DNA of 64,000 nucleotides from contig KV454017.1 in assembly GCA_001661245.1 (NCBI GenBank), forward strand, positions 916,517-980,516. Reading direction: 5' to 3'. Positions 22,890 to 32,714 of the stretch are shown here, piece by piece (positions within the stretch are counted from its first letter, which is position 1; each line of letters opens with the position of its first letter). The position numbers and the translations under genes are program-made. The notes below the pieces were generated by a model that was not told where the DNA came from, did not search any database, and saw only the letters and a list, made by a program, of their open reading frames with translations. This stretch comes from Pachysolen tannophilus NRRL Y-2460 (Eukaryota; Ascomycota; Pichiomycetes; Alaninales; Pachysolenaceae).

Positions 22890-24893
22890 TCATTGTAGTA
22901 CAGGTAAAAATTGTCCAACAACCAACATGGGGATATCAAAGACATCTCTCTTGATAGTCCAAACACAGGCACATTTCAAGAAGCCATCTGAAGGGTTTGC
23001 CTTTTTCAAGATACAATCTGTCAAGACAGTAGCATTCAAATCACCAAAAGCAATATCACTAAATAATTTGAAATATCTGATGGCACTTTCGTCATCCATT
23101 AATTCCACAATAAAAGTTCTTTTTGAAAGTAAATTTACTCTTGAATAACCTGTTAGAGTTAAGAATTCGTTTGTTATTGCTACAATTTCGCTTGTTCTCC
23201 TCCATATTATTGTTGGAGATGCTGACATTGAAATTAAATTTTCATATTCCAATAAGGATCTCTGTAAAGATCTTTCTGTGAATATTAAGTCATTTTCGTA
23301 TAATGACTTTGTTGCCGATATAAATGAAGGTCTGTATTTGGACATTGAAGTCGCAATGTTTATTAATTGTGCTCTATTAAACCTCAATTTTAAGTAACGA
23401 ATTAAAGCATGGTAAGCTTTTGGGTATTGGTACGACTTCACGATATTCGTTAAATATATATCGTCTGCCGTCTTAATGATATGCCTTAAAATCAATGGTG
23501 ACATGTAGTCATCTTCTTCTTGAGTATAGTTTGGTATAGTAATATCCAGACGTGTTGTTGGAATATTATTTTCATTAGTGGCTGGAACAGACAGAAGATG
23601 ATTTTGATTTTCTATATTTGCGGAAGATGAATATGTGTTGTTATCTCCTAATTGAATATAAGCTCTTTCGTTTACATCAATATCGAAAAAATCTGAAGGA
23701 GAAGATGGATTGGTTGTGATTAAAGTAGTTAATTGAGCATATTCGTCATTAGCCATTGAAGAAATGAATTTTGTCTTTGAATCATCTAATCCTGTGTTAT
23801 AGTTCCCACTAAATAGTAAATTTATGTCAGTTGTGTTATTCGCTTGAATCTCACCAGGAGGTGGAACCGAAGAAGATGCAAAATTTGGATGGTGTTGATA
23901 ATGTGGTTGAATAAGAGGAAATTCACCTTCATCTTCAGGAGATGATTCTTTTGAAGAATAGTACAGTGATAAAGAAGATGCCTTATTTGTAGAATTTGTT
24001 TTCGGCAGCTGTATCAGTGGTTTAGTAATGATGACTTCTGCTTGTACATGTGATGAGTCTGAGTGAGGATGTGGATGTATCTGTGTAGACGGATCAAAAC
24101 GAGGATTCATATTAGTTGCATTTGATGATGATGATTTTTTGAAAAACATATGTTGCTGCAGTTTCCCCTGATTTTGACCTGGAGAATTACCAATGTTGCT
24201 ACCAATAAATCCAGATGTCATATCACTGTACATTACATTATTTGGTGCCACGGGACTATTATGTATAGATAGTATTCTATTGCCGACAAACAGGGTATCC
24301 GCTGAATTCACATCCTTTCTAATACTATCATTGTTACCATTATTATGACTATCACTGTAAACTGGAGTGACACTTTTGTTCGAAAGAGTTGTCTGTGTTC
24401 CTTGTATTCCTAAATTAATAGGGATTGGACGGCCATCACCACCAACAGGAGGTGATTCCGATTTCTCAAGGTTTTCCTGTGTATAAGTAGCAAAATCCAG
24501 TTGAGCTTGGTTTTGTGAGTTATCAGAAGTATCATTGATTACTGTTGTTGTTGTTGTTGTTTTCTTTTTCGCTGTAGAATTCTTTTTCCTTTTCTTATGT
24601 GTCGAGGGCATCGTCAGCAATCCCAGATCCAGTTGCTGTTCGAGTTCCAGTCCGAGTTCTAATTGAACCAGTTGAACCTGTTGATCTTGTTTCTTCCTTT
24701 GCCTTTCGGCCGCAACTAAATATTTTGCCTTTTTCCTTTCAACATCTTCACAAACAGACTCTAAACCCCTTTTTGCACAATTCTTACAAGGTCTTCCTTG
24801 ATCACATTGTAAATGCTTTGAATGACAAAACTTACAAGCTCTAGAAATAGGTTTTCTTTGCTTCTTTACCTCTGGTGGTAGTTTTTTTGTCAT
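22890..24893 (-). CDS. GSM1: Zn2Cys6 regulator with PAS domain, glucose starvation modulator Gsm1
   Basis: A 667-aa transcription factor. The Zn2Cys6 cluster (ACKFCHSKHLQCDQGRPCKNC, about residues 19-42 onward) follows the start MTKKLPPE, which is the Gsm1 N-terminus. A long Ser/Asn/Gln-rich linker leads to the C-terminal PAS-like domain (IIWRRTSEIVAITNEF, LTGYSRVNLLS, residues about 560-660) ending CVWTIKRDVFDIPMLVVGQF. This two-part design is shared by Gsm1, Ert1 and Rds2, activators of gluconeogenesis and respiratory genes; residues at both ends favour Gsm1. A Mig1-type site lies about 420 bp upstream. It is transcribed in the same direction as PYD2 and GBE1 but with separate promoters. 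Confidence 0.85.
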   Translation of the reverse strand: MTKKLPPEVKKQRKPISRACKFCHSKHLQCDQGRPCKNCAKRGLESVCEDVERKKAKYLVAAERQRKKQDQQVQLVQLELGLELEQQLDLGLLTMPSTHKKRKKNSTAKKKTTTTTTVINDTSDNSQNQAQLDFATYTQENLEKSESPPVGGDGRPIPINLGIQGTQTTLSNKSVTPVYSDSHNNGNNDSIRKDVNSADTLFVGNRILSIHNSPVAPNNVMYSDMTSGFIGSNIGNSPGQNQGKLQQHMFFKKSSSSNATNMNPRFDPSTQIHPHPHSDSSHVQAEVIITKPLIQLPKTNSTNKASSLSLYYSSKESSPEDEGEFPLIQPHYQHHPNFASSSVPPPGEIQANNTTDINLLFSGNYNTGLDDSKTKFISSMANDEYAQLTTLITTNPSSPSDFFDIDVNERAYIQLGDNNTYSSSANIENQNHLLSVPATNENNIPTTRLDITIPNYTQEEDDYMSPLILRHIIKTADDIYLTNIVKSYQYPKAYHALIRYLKLRFNRAQLINIATSMSKYRPSFISATKSLYENDLIFTERSLQRSLLEYENLISMSASPTIIWRRTSEIVAITNEFLTLTGYSRVNLLSKRTFIVELMDDESAIRYFKLFSDIAFGDLNATVLTDCILKKANPSDGFLKCACVWTIKRDVFDIPMLVVGQFLPVLQ

Positions 24894-25479
24894 TTCTTCT
24901 TTACCTTTTTGAAAATACTTTATTTATCTTTCACTTAATATTTTATCATAACTCTACAGTCACTGCAACAAAATGATCATAAGCATGGATATAGTTGTTG
25001 CATTCCATTAGAGAATCCCTAGATTACCATCAAAAAAAACAAAAAATATAAAAATTAAATAAATAATACCTTTCAAAAATCCTCTTTGATTTCAGAATTA
25101 TAAATAATCAACAATATTTATATATATTTTATATATATTTTTCAAAGCAACAAACTATCAATTAGATATAATCGGTCAAAATGTCTCCAGAATGGAACCT
25201 AAAAAAACAAAAAACTCAAAGTTGAAAACTATTCAACAAGATTAAAAATAACATAATTATATCAAAGACTTAATTATAGGTTTAATCCTCGTTTTTTGGG
25301 ACATTTTCCGAAAATCTGGGGTAAGTATGCCCTGAAATGTCACGTATATACAAAAAATTGTTGTTTTAAATTAAAAATGAGAGAAAAGGTTAGTAAAGGG
25401 GTTTAAGCGGAGAAGGAATAGTAAATAGTATTAAAAAGAAGATTGCTATATAAGTATAAATATGACTTTCAGTAAAAAA
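24894..25479. other. GSM1 promoter region
   Basis: 586 bp between the GSM1 start and the GBE1 stop (both minus strand). AT-rich with TATATATTT runs near 25120-25140; apart from the Mig1-like element at 25311 I see no gene. A 14-codon frame at 25181 on the plus strand is too short to support. Confidence 0.5.
25311..25321 (+). promoter_or_regulatory. Mig1-type site upstream of GSM1
   Basis: AAAATCTGGGG fits the Mig1 consensus (five A/T, then S-Y-GGGG) exactly. It lies 418 bp upstream of the GSM1 start. The same 11-mer occurs upstream of GBE1 at 27781. It suggests glucose repression of a glucose-starvation regulator; binding is not shown. Confidence 0.45.
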
Positions 25480-27579
25480 TTAGTCAATTTTAGCTAAAAC
25501 GAGTGCTGTTCTTGTAGGAAGGTAAACTTGTAAGAAATTATTACGGTTATTCCAATTATATGGTGTTGTAAAATGTTCTACCAGTTTATCGATTCTACCA
25601 TGACCACCGAATTTTTCATCATCTGTTGATAAGATGACTTTAAATTTCCCAGTTCCGTTTAAACCAACTCTATAATCGGTAAAACTATTTGTTGGATGGA
25701 AATTAAAAATGAAAAGTAAATTATTTCTTTCATAAACAATTACTTTATCAACTTCATGTTTTAAAGATACATATGCTTGTGGATAATTTAACCAACCGTA
25801 ATTAGCTTCTGTATTATTCATTGCACAATCAAAATAGAATAAGAATTTATAACGTAATAGATCATCTTCAATTAAATTGAATTGTCTTCTTGCATAATGA
25901 TAAGAATCGTTATTACCAATTCTTGGGAAATCTAACCATTCTGGATGACCAAATTCATTACCTTCAAAATTTAAATACAGTTCACCTCCAAGACTATGTG
26001 TAATTAGTCTAATCATCTTATGTAATGCTAAACCTCTATCAACACAGGGAGTTAAAGGAGTTAAAGTTGACATGTTTGTATACATTTCTTTATCCATTAA
26101 CCAAAATGCTAAAGTTTTATCTCCAACTAAAGCTTGATCATGAGATTCAGCATATGCTACACATTTCTCACCATACCTACGATTGGTTAATGTATGAACT
26201 ATATCACCCATATTCCAATCTTCATCTTTAGAATGTTTTAAAAGTTTGATCCACATATCAGGAATTGACATAGATAATCTATAATCAAATCCAACACCAC
26301 CAGAACTTCTAGGTAAACATAAAGTTGGATAACCAGAAACATCTTCAGCTATTGTTGTAATTGATGTTTTTTGTAATTTCAGGAATTCGGTACATAAATC
26401 ACATGCAAGCATTAAATAGGCAACAGCTTCTCTATCAACTTTTGAAAATTCATTTAAATATTCATTATAATTACCACTAAAACCTTCACCAACACCATGA
26501 TGTAAATATAACATACTTGTAACACCATCAAATCTAAAACCGTCAAAATTATATTCATCAAGATAAAATTTCAAATTTGATAATAAAAACCTTAACGTTT
26601 CATAATTACCATAGTTAAATAATCTTGAATCCCATTGATCATGTACACCTTTACTACCTCCATGGAAAAGATAATAATCAGTACCATCAAACATATTTAA
26701 ACCATCTTCAACATTTTTGGAAGCATGCGAATGCACAATGTCTAATAAAACTCGAATACCTAAACCATGAGCAGTATCAATTAATTCTTTTAATTCTTCT
26801 GGAGTACCAAACCTTGAACTTATAGCGAAAAAACTAGTAATTTGATAACCAAATGAGGCATAATAAGCATGTTCCATAATTGACATTAATTGTAAAGTAT
26901 TATAACCTAATTCTTTAATTTTTGGTAAGATATTTTTGGTAAACTCTTTATAAGTTCCAACTTTTGGTTCTGGAGTTGAAATACCAACATGAGCTTCATA
27001 AATTTTTAAAGATGTTGGTAATAATGGTCTTGCATTTTTAAAATGATAAATTTCTTCTTTTGAAGGATTCCAAAAACGAGATTCAAAAGTTGGATTTTTA
27101 TATTCTTTAGGAGGTTGAGTACTTCTTCTAATCCAAGGTGGTAATCTAGCAACTTTTGAACCATCAGGTAAAGTTAATAAAATTTTAACTCTTGAATCAT
27201 GAGGAATCAGAAAATCGCCATTTTCCCTTGGTGGCAATATAATTGTAAAATTCCCAAACAGATCTCTTTGCATCTTATGAGAGTCATGATTCCAATCATT
27301 AAAATCTCCAATTAATGAAGCACCAATAGCATTTGGAGCATACTCTTTATACGAAATCGAATGATCATTTTGATTTGCATGTAATCCATATTCTTTATAA
27401 GAATCAGCTAATTTAAGTAAACCACCTTCAGTCTCATCAAACTTCTTTATCCAATTATCAGCAATAGTACGACGTCTTAACAATTCTTGAGCAAACGGTT
27501 CTAACCACGGATCTATATCAGTTGCTCCTTTCACCGATAATGGGATTCCACCTTCATCTTTATCTTTATCATTTGACAT
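25480..27579 (-). CDS. GLC3: 1,4-alpha-glucan (glycogen) branching enzyme
   Basis: A 699-aa GH13 enzyme that makes the alpha-1,6 branches of glycogen (GLC3 in S. cerevisiae, GBE1 in other fungi). An N-terminal CBM48 ([17 protein letters not shown]) precedes the barrel, which shows [12 protein letters not shown] (nucleophile Asp near 350), TTIAEDVSG (acid/base Glu near 410), [14 protein letters not shown] and [13 protein letters not shown]. The C-terminal beta domain ends [15 protein letters not shown]. Full length for the family. Three CTG codons are informative: residue 124 (GDF-x-IPHDS) and 534 (GE-x-YLNF) are alanine in S. cerevisiae, and 666 (DK-x-VEHF) is serine; leucine would be unusual at all three. 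A Mig1-type site lies 202 bp upstream. Confidence 0.95.
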   Translation of the reverse strand: MSNDKDKDEGGIPLSVKGATDIDPWLEPFAQELLRRRTIADNWIKKFDETEGGLLKLADSYKEYGLHANQNDHSISYKEYAPNAIGASLIGDFNDWNHDSHKMQRDLFGNFTIILPPRENGDFLIPHDSRVKILLTLPDGSKVARLPPWIRRSTQPPKEYKNPTFESRFWNPSKEEIYHFKNARPLLPTSLKIYEAHVGISTPEPKVGTYKEFTKNILPKIKELGYNTLQLMSIMEHAYYASFGYQITSFFAISSRFGTPEELKELIDTAHGLGIRVLLDIVHSHASKNVEDGLNMFDGTDYYLFHGGSKGVHDQWDSRLFNYGNYETLRFLLSNLKFYLDEYNFDGFRFDGVTSMLYLHHGVGEGFSGNYNEYLNEFSKVDREAVAYLMLACDLCTEFLKLQKTSITTIAEDVSGYPTLCLPRSSGGVGFDYRLSMSIPDMWIKLLKHSKDEDWNMGDIVHTLTNRRYGEKCVAYAESHDQALVGDKTLAFWLMDKEMYTNMSTLTPLTPCVDRGLALHKMIRLITHSLGGELYLNFEGNEFGHPEWLDFPRIGNNDSYHYARRQFNLIEDDLLRYKFLFYFDCAMNNTEANYGWLNYPQAYVSLKHEVDKVIVYERNNLLFIFNFHPTNSFTDYRVGLNGTGKFKVILSTDDEKFGGHGRIDKLVEHFTTPYNWNNRNNFLQVYLPTRTALVLAKID

Positions 27580-27993
27580 AATACAATAAATTAAAATTTG
27601 ATTATATACGGTTTTATATCTTTATGATCCTCCTCTAAACCATAAAATCACTATCAAGAAATAAAAAACTAACTCAAAATAATAATAAACCCTGATTAGT
27701 TAATTTAATTGTATATAAACATTCGATTCTTTATTGCTAATATATTCAACTGGTTGTATCTTATCTTTTATTTTAAAAAGAAAATCTGGGGTTTTTCAAG
27801 CAGCAGTCTACTCCGAAAATAGCAAAATAGATAAAAAGCAGTCTTCTTTAACTTTAGTCAAAATTATTACAACGAATTACCCTATGAATTCATGATGAAT
27901 CTTGAAAATAGCTACAGAGTGATGATTTAGGAGTGATAAGGATATATATATATATATAGTACGTAATCTATGTATTTTTGTTTTTTCAATTTT
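27580..27993. other. GBE1 promoter region
   Basis: About 0.4 kb between the branching-enzyme start and the stop of the first Zn2Cys6 gene. AT-rich, with a TATATATATATATA run near 27943-27957 and the Mig1-type element at 27781. No gene seen. Confidence 0.5.
27781..27791 (+). promoter_or_regulatory. Mig1-type site upstream of the branching enzyme
   Basis: A second copy of AAAATCTGGGG, 202 bp upstream of the branching-enzyme ATG. In S. cerevisiae glycogen genes are glucose-repressed, so the position is sensible. Inferred from consensus only. Confidence 0.5.
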
Positions 27994-30558
27994 TCAGTTT
28001 AAGATGTAGTTAATTGAGTAACGTTTATGTTCATTAATCTGGTCATCGGAGTTTTCATACTTTGATTTCAGTTCCGAAAATTCTTTGAAATTAAAGATAT
28101 CTTGTAATTGATATTTTTTGGAATTATTTTGATTTACACCCAGATGTTTATGGAATTTTCGTTTGATGACTGTTAAGTATAATACTATTAAAATGACTTC
28201 TCTACTGAAAAAATACCATGTTAAATCTCTTTTCAATAATTCTACTTTTGCCATGTTTGAGAATATACTTTCTATGGTTTTAGTAAAAGAAGTGATTAAC
28301 AGATCGTTTAAATAGTTTACCTTGGAGTTATTTGAAGAGTTTTCTGTTTGTAAAGTTATATCATTTAACTCTTCTAATGAATAATTCCAAAGGTTATATT
28401 CTCTTGGTAAATCTTTATCATTATCGACATATTTGAAACATATACCACCATCATCTAGATCTCGATTCTCGATTAATATACTAATCATGCAACAAACACT
28501 TTTAAGTAACAATTTCTTAACATTTGGGAATGCAACAATTTGTAAAGTCTTATTTTTAACAAATAATTCATTTTGATGGAAATTTTGCATCAATAAGTCA
28601 ATCATTTTTAAAGAATAAGTTAAATATAATATGCAATCATTTGTAGCTTTTAATCTCAATTCTTCAAGTATCATCGATTCATTTTCACTCAGATATTCAT
28701 CATCATGATCATCTTCTTCCACATTGACATGTATTGGACTTTCCGGATATTTGTATGAAAGATATAACAAATAACTAAAAGATATAATCAGTATTAAAAA
28801 ATCTAAATTATGATTAATCTTTTTAATACAATTATCATTATTAATTTCAAAACAATTTTCATTCATATAATTATTATGACCAATGCTTAAGAAATTATTT
28901 ATAAATTTTTTTAAATTAATAATATCATTTTCAATATCAATTCTTTTTCTAAACATTTCTGGTTTTTTATTAAATTTCATATCTAAAATTTTTGTAAATT
29001 CCATATTTTCATTAAAAATTGAATATCTATTTGCGAAAAATCTTGAAAAAATAATTAAATTCAATTCAATATCCAGAGTTGTATAAACATCATATTTTAA
29101 ATGATTTTTTATAGATAATGGGAAACCAACTTTAATTGAATATTCAAAATCTAATTTTAATAAATTTTTCCAAATATTTTTTAAAGCTTCTTCATTTTGT
29201 ATATAATTATTATTTGGATTATTCAGATTTTTATAAGCAGGATCAAGATTCAGATAATTTTTTTGTAAACCAATTCTCTTTGCTGAATTTATTGATAAAG
29301 TTAATAATAAAGAATCATCAAAATCAGTTTTAGTAACAAATAAATTTAATGAAGAATCATCAGGATTAAATTTTTTAAAAATCATCATCATTATCATCAC
29401 TTGAATAGATACAACTGAAGGTCTGCTTGTTGAATTACTCATTAAAAAGCAAATCATACTAAAACTTGTTAAACTATTATTACTATCTTTAAAATTATCA
29501 TCTGAATCACTAAATAATAAACCAAATTTAATTAAAAGTAATAATCCACTTAAATGTAAAAGTTCCATATTATAATCTTTTGAATCATTATAAACATCAA
29601 TTTCAATCCCACCTTTTCTAGTTTTTTTAAAAATTCTATAAAAATTTTCTTTAATATCTTTATAATTAACAATTGGTTGGAAAAAAAATAAGTCACTATT
29701 TTTTAAATTGAAAAAAAATAAGAATTTTTGTTCAACAATTTTAAAACTTGGTAAACATTTACTTAATTCTTGTAATTTTTTACCAAATATATCATTTTTA
29801 TCAGGTTTTAAATCATTTATATTTAAAATAATATTTGAATATTTTTTATCAACATTTAATAATTGAGAAAGTTTGAAAAAATCAAAAAAATTTGAACCAA
29901 GAGATTCTTTTATTAATAATTCTTTTTTAAAATCATTTCTAAATTTTAAATATAATGGTTCAAATAAATTTATTAATTTACCAAATTTATTTTCTTTAAA
30001 AAATAATAAACTTGATAAAGATAATGGACCAAAATTTGATGAAATTTGATTTTCATTTAATTTAATTTTTGTTAATGCAATTTTTGTCAAATCAATAGCA
30101 CAATTCATAATTTTATATTTAATTTTATATTTTAAATTATTATCTTTATTATTTTTATCATAATTAATTGCAAAAACATTATTTTGTGGGAAACACGAAT
30201 TAACATTATTATTACCTTTTGATTGTTTTAATTCTCTTTCTCTTTCTCTTTCTCTTATCTTTGAATTCAATAAATTTATCAACCTTAAATTTTCAGATTT
30301 AAGCAGTCCATATTCATTTTTCAAATTTTCTTCTTTAACAATACTACTTATCCATGGAGAATCATCATATATACATAAATGAACTGGTACATTATTTTTC
30401 TTACAAGCACCACATAACGGTTTTTGTCTATCACATTTAATCTTTCGTTTCCTACAAGTGGTGCACGATATTGGTAACCTTTTCCTTTTCTTTATCTGGG
30501 AATGTTGTGGATTCATAGTTTCATCACCATGATCACTATTATCAAATTGAGATGACAT
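27994..30558 (-). CDS. Zn2Cys6 fungal transcription factor, paralogue A
   Basis: An 854-aa protein. A basic stretch KKRKRLP leads into the Zn2Cys6 cluster at about residues 32-63 (CTTCRKRKIKCDR, CGACKKNNVP, CIYDDSPW), followed by a short coiled coil (residues 75-105, with an Arg-Glu repeat encoded by TTTCTC units). The large middle region is AT-rich with many Lys/Asn/Phe codons and resembles a fungal-specific factor domain only loosely; it shares YRIFKK-RKGG-E--VY and FGLLFSD with the second Zn2Cys6 gene at 32715-35832 on the other side of RPL4. Target genes unknown. The cluster pattern resembles Hap1/Rsc3-type regulators, but I cannot name an orthologue. Confidence 0.8.
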   Translation of the reverse strand: MSSQFDNSDHGDETMNPQHSQIKKRKRLPISCTTCRKRKIKCDRQKPLCGACKKNNVPVHLCIYDDSPWISSIVKEENLKNEYGLLKSENLRLINLLNSKIRERERERELKQSKGNNNVNSCFPQNNVFAINYDKNNKDNNLKYKIKYKIMNCAIDLTKIALTKIKLNENQISSNFGPLSLSSLLFFKENKFGKLINLFEPLYLKFRNDFKKELLIKESLGSNFFDFFKLSQLLNVDKKYSNIILNINDLKPDKNDIFGKKLQELSKCLPSFKIVEQKFLFFFNLKNSDLFFFQPIVNYKDIKENFYRIFKKTRKGGIEIDVYNDSKDYNMELLHLSGLLLLIKFGLLFSDSDDNFKDSNNSLTSFSMICFLMSNSTSRPSVVSIQVMIMMMIFKKFNPDDSSLNLFVTKTDFDDSLLLTLSINSAKRIGLQKNYLNLDPAYKNLNNPNNNYIQNEEALKNIWKNLLKLDFEYSIKVGFPLSIKNHLKYDVYTTLDIELNLIIFSRFFANRYSIFNENMEFTKILDMKFNKKPEMFRKRIDIENDIINLKKFINNFLSIGHNNYMNENCFEINNDNCIKKINHNLDFLILIISFSYLLYLSYKYPESPIHVNVEEDDHDDEYLSENESMILEELRLKATNDCILYLTYSLKMIDLLMQNFHQNELFVKNKTLQIVAFPNVKKLLLKSVCCMISILIENRDLDDGGICFKYVDNDKDLPREYNLWNYSLEELNDITLQTENSSNNSKVNYLNDLLITSFTKTIESIFSNMAKVELLKRDLTWYFFSREVILIVLYLTVIKRKFHKHLGVNQNNSKKYQLQDIFNFKEFSELKSKYENSDDQINEHKRYSINYILN

Positions 30559-30876
30559 TCTCTTTTTAAAAAAAAAAACAATTACACAATCACATGCATA
30601 TTTTTTTTCTTTTTCCTTTCTTTTCTTCTTTTTAATATATATATATATATATAATTAATCAATTGACTTTGTCAACAATAAATTTCAAGTACAAAAAGAA
30701 AAAAAAAATTTTGTATCGGTATTAAAGAATACTGGAACACCGATAAGAGATATAAATTGTAATGAATCATTAATACCCGTTTTCTTTATTATATTATAAT
30801 AGGGCAAAAAAACAAACAAACAAACAAACAAAGAAGAAGTATTAAATAAAAGATACATTAAAAAGGGCAAAAAAAT

Positions 30877-30907
30877 CCGGTACGTCCTTACATCATACTT
30901 GTACCGG
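30877..30907. promoter_or_regulatory. CCGGTAC-N17-GTACCGG inverted repeat
   Basis: A perfect 7-bp inverted repeat (30877-30883 and 30901-30907) with a 17-bp spacer, placed about 390 bp from the RPL4 ATG and 320 bp from the Zn2Cys6 gene start. The arms contain CGG/CCG. It may bind a dimeric regulator; which gene it serves is unclear. Confidence 0.4.
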
Positions 30908-31031
30908 CGATTATGCCTATTTTTGAATGGCCCTTCCTCGGAAAACTTGAGATTTTTCCCTCTTCCCTTGGACCGCCCTTCCGCTGCTAGTAATTTGAAA
31001 AAAAAATCATTTTTTTTCCTCTTGAATCAAT

Positions 31032-31048
31032 TAGGGTTTACAACCCTA
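31032..31048. promoter_or_regulatory. Tbf1-type inverted site in RPL4 promoter
   Basis: TAGGGTTTACAACCCTA is a perfect 7-bp inverted repeat with a 3-bp spacer, 222 bp upstream of the RPL4 ATG. Each arm is the RCCCTAA-type core bound by Tbf1, the ancestral ribosomal-protein-gene regulator in Candida-like yeasts. Confidence 0.65.
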
Positions 31049-31270
31049 CAACGAGGATAGAAGAAAAGGTTAGAAAATTTTCCTTTTTAGGATTTTGGTT
31101 TTGCAGTGCACAACTCTAAGAAATTTTCTTTCTTTGAAAAATTGTAAAGAAGAGGGAAAAAATTTTTCACTTTTTTTCACTTTGTTTTTACCTATTATAA
31201 AATATATAATTGAATTAATTGATATATTCTATATTATTTAATTATAAAAGTATAGAAGGAAAATAAAAAA

Positions 31271-32368
31271 ATGTCCGTTACTCGTCCACAAGTCACAGTT
31301 ATCTCAGCTACAGGTGAAGCCACTCAGACTTCTTTGCCATTACCAGCTGTTTTTAAAGCTCCAATTAGAGCTGATATTGTTCATTCTGTTTTCACTAGAG
31401 TTAACAAGAATAAACGTCAAGCTTATTCTGTTTCAGAAAAAGCTGGTCATCAAACTTCAGCTGAATCATGGGGTACTGGTAGAGCTGTTGCCCGTATTCC
31501 AAGAGTTGGTGGTGGTGGTACCCATCGTTCTGGTCAAGCTGCTTTTGGTAATATGTGTCGTGGTGGTCGTATGTTTGCTCCAACTAAAATTTGGAGAAAA
31601 TGGCATATTAAAGTTAACCATAACGAAAAACGTTATGCCACTGCTTCAGCTATTGCTGCTTCAGCAGTTCAATCATTAGTCTTGGCTAGAGGTCACAGAG
31701 TTGAAAACATTCCAGAAATTCCATTGGTTGTTTCAAATGATGTTGAAAATGTTAAAAAGACTAAAGAAGCTGTTGCTGTCTTAAAAGCCGTTGGTGCTCA
31801 TAAAGATGTTATTAAAGTTATTAAATCTAAGAAATTACGTGCTGGTAAGGGTAAATTGAGAGGTAGAAGATATACTCAAAGAAGAGGTCCATTAGTTGTT
31901 TATGGTCAAGATAATGGTTTAGTTAAAGCTTTTAGAAATATTCCAGGTGTTGAAACTGCTAATGTTAAATCTTTAGGTTTATTACAATTGGCTCCAGGTG
32001 CTCACTTGGGTAGATTTGTCATTTGGACAGAATCAGCTTTTGCTGCTTTAGATTCAGTTTATGGTTCAGAAACTACAACTTCAGTTAAATCAAATTATTC
32101 TTTACCACGTAATATCATTACTAACACTGATGTTACAAGATTAATTAATTCTGCTGAAATTCAAGCTGTTATTAAACCAGCTGGTCAAGCAACCCAAAAA
32201 CGTACTCACGTCTTGAAAAAGAACCCATTGAAAAATAAACAAATCTTATTAAGATTAAATCCATACGCAAAGACTTTTGCTGAAAAGAAACTTGGTTCAG
32301 TAGTTGTTAATCAACCAAAGACTAAACCTTCAAAAGGTGCTTTTGAAAAAGTTTTAAAATCAGATTAA
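31271..32368 (+). CDS. RPL4: 60S ribosomal protein uL4 (Rpl4)
   Basis: A 365-aa ribosomal protein of the large subunit. It is nearly identical to fungal uL4 through the globular core and the exit-tunnel loop ([35 protein letters not shown]) and the eukaryotic C-terminal extension. Codon choice is strongly biased (GGT, GCT, AGA, CGT, TTA) and I find no in-frame CTG, as expected of a highly expressed gene in a CTG-reassigned yeast. No intron, as in the S. cerevisiae RPL4 genes. The promoter has a Tbf1-type element. It sits between two paralogous Zn2Cys6 genes. Confidence 0.98.
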   Translation: MSVTRPQVTVISATGEATQTSLPLPAVFKAPIRADIVHSVFTRVNKNKRQAYSVSEKAGHQTSAESWGTGRAVARIPRVGGGGTHRSGQAAFGNMCRGGRMFAPTKIWRKWHIKVNHNEKRYATASAIAASAVQSLVLARGHRVENIPEIPLVVSNDVENVKKTKEAVAVLKAVGAHKDVIKVIKSKKLRAGKGKLRGRRYTQRRGPLVVYGQDNGLVKAFRNIPGVETANVKSLGLLQLAPGAHLGRFVIWTESAFAALDSVYGSETTTSVKSNYSLPRNIITNTDVTRLINSAEIQAVIKPAGQATQKRTHVLKKNPLKNKQILLRLNPYAKTFAEKKLGSVVVNQPKTKPSKGAFEKVLKSD

Positions 32369-32611
32369 ATTAATTAGTTAGATTTTTTATATAGCATTTT
32401 TTTTTTTAAATTCTATTATTATCAATACTAATCAATTTTTTCTTATTCTAAACATATCAATTCATTCATTCATTATAAATCTTGAATAAAACTTTGAAAT
32501 CTTTAATACCTTTAAAATCCTAAAATTTCCTTTTTTGATAAACACCAGCTAAACCCGAAGAAACGTTTTTTTTTTAAAAGCAACAAATTATCTTCATCTT
32601 TCATAAATATA

Positions 32612-32646
<35 letters not shown>

Positions 32647-32714
32647 GGAATAAATTGAATTTGGTCTTCTTTCTGATTCTTTCGTTAGAGATTTTGGAAT
32701 TGAATTCCAAAAAA

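Larger units (their letters stand above)
30559..31270. other. divergent promoter, Zn2Cys6 paralogue A / RPL4
   Basis: 0.7 kb. The side near the Zn2Cys6 gene has a TA run (30638-30652) and an AAAC repeat (30810-30830). The middle part (30870-31000) is richer in C and G and holds a 7-bp inverted repeat; the RPL4 side holds the Tbf1-type inverted repeat and T-rich tracts typical of ribosomal protein promoters. Confidence 0.55.

Noticed and set aside
30810-30834. AAAC repeats near 30810 and other short microsatellites as CRISPR-like arrays
   Set aside because: Simple direct microsatellites without unique spacers, in a eukaryotic genome.
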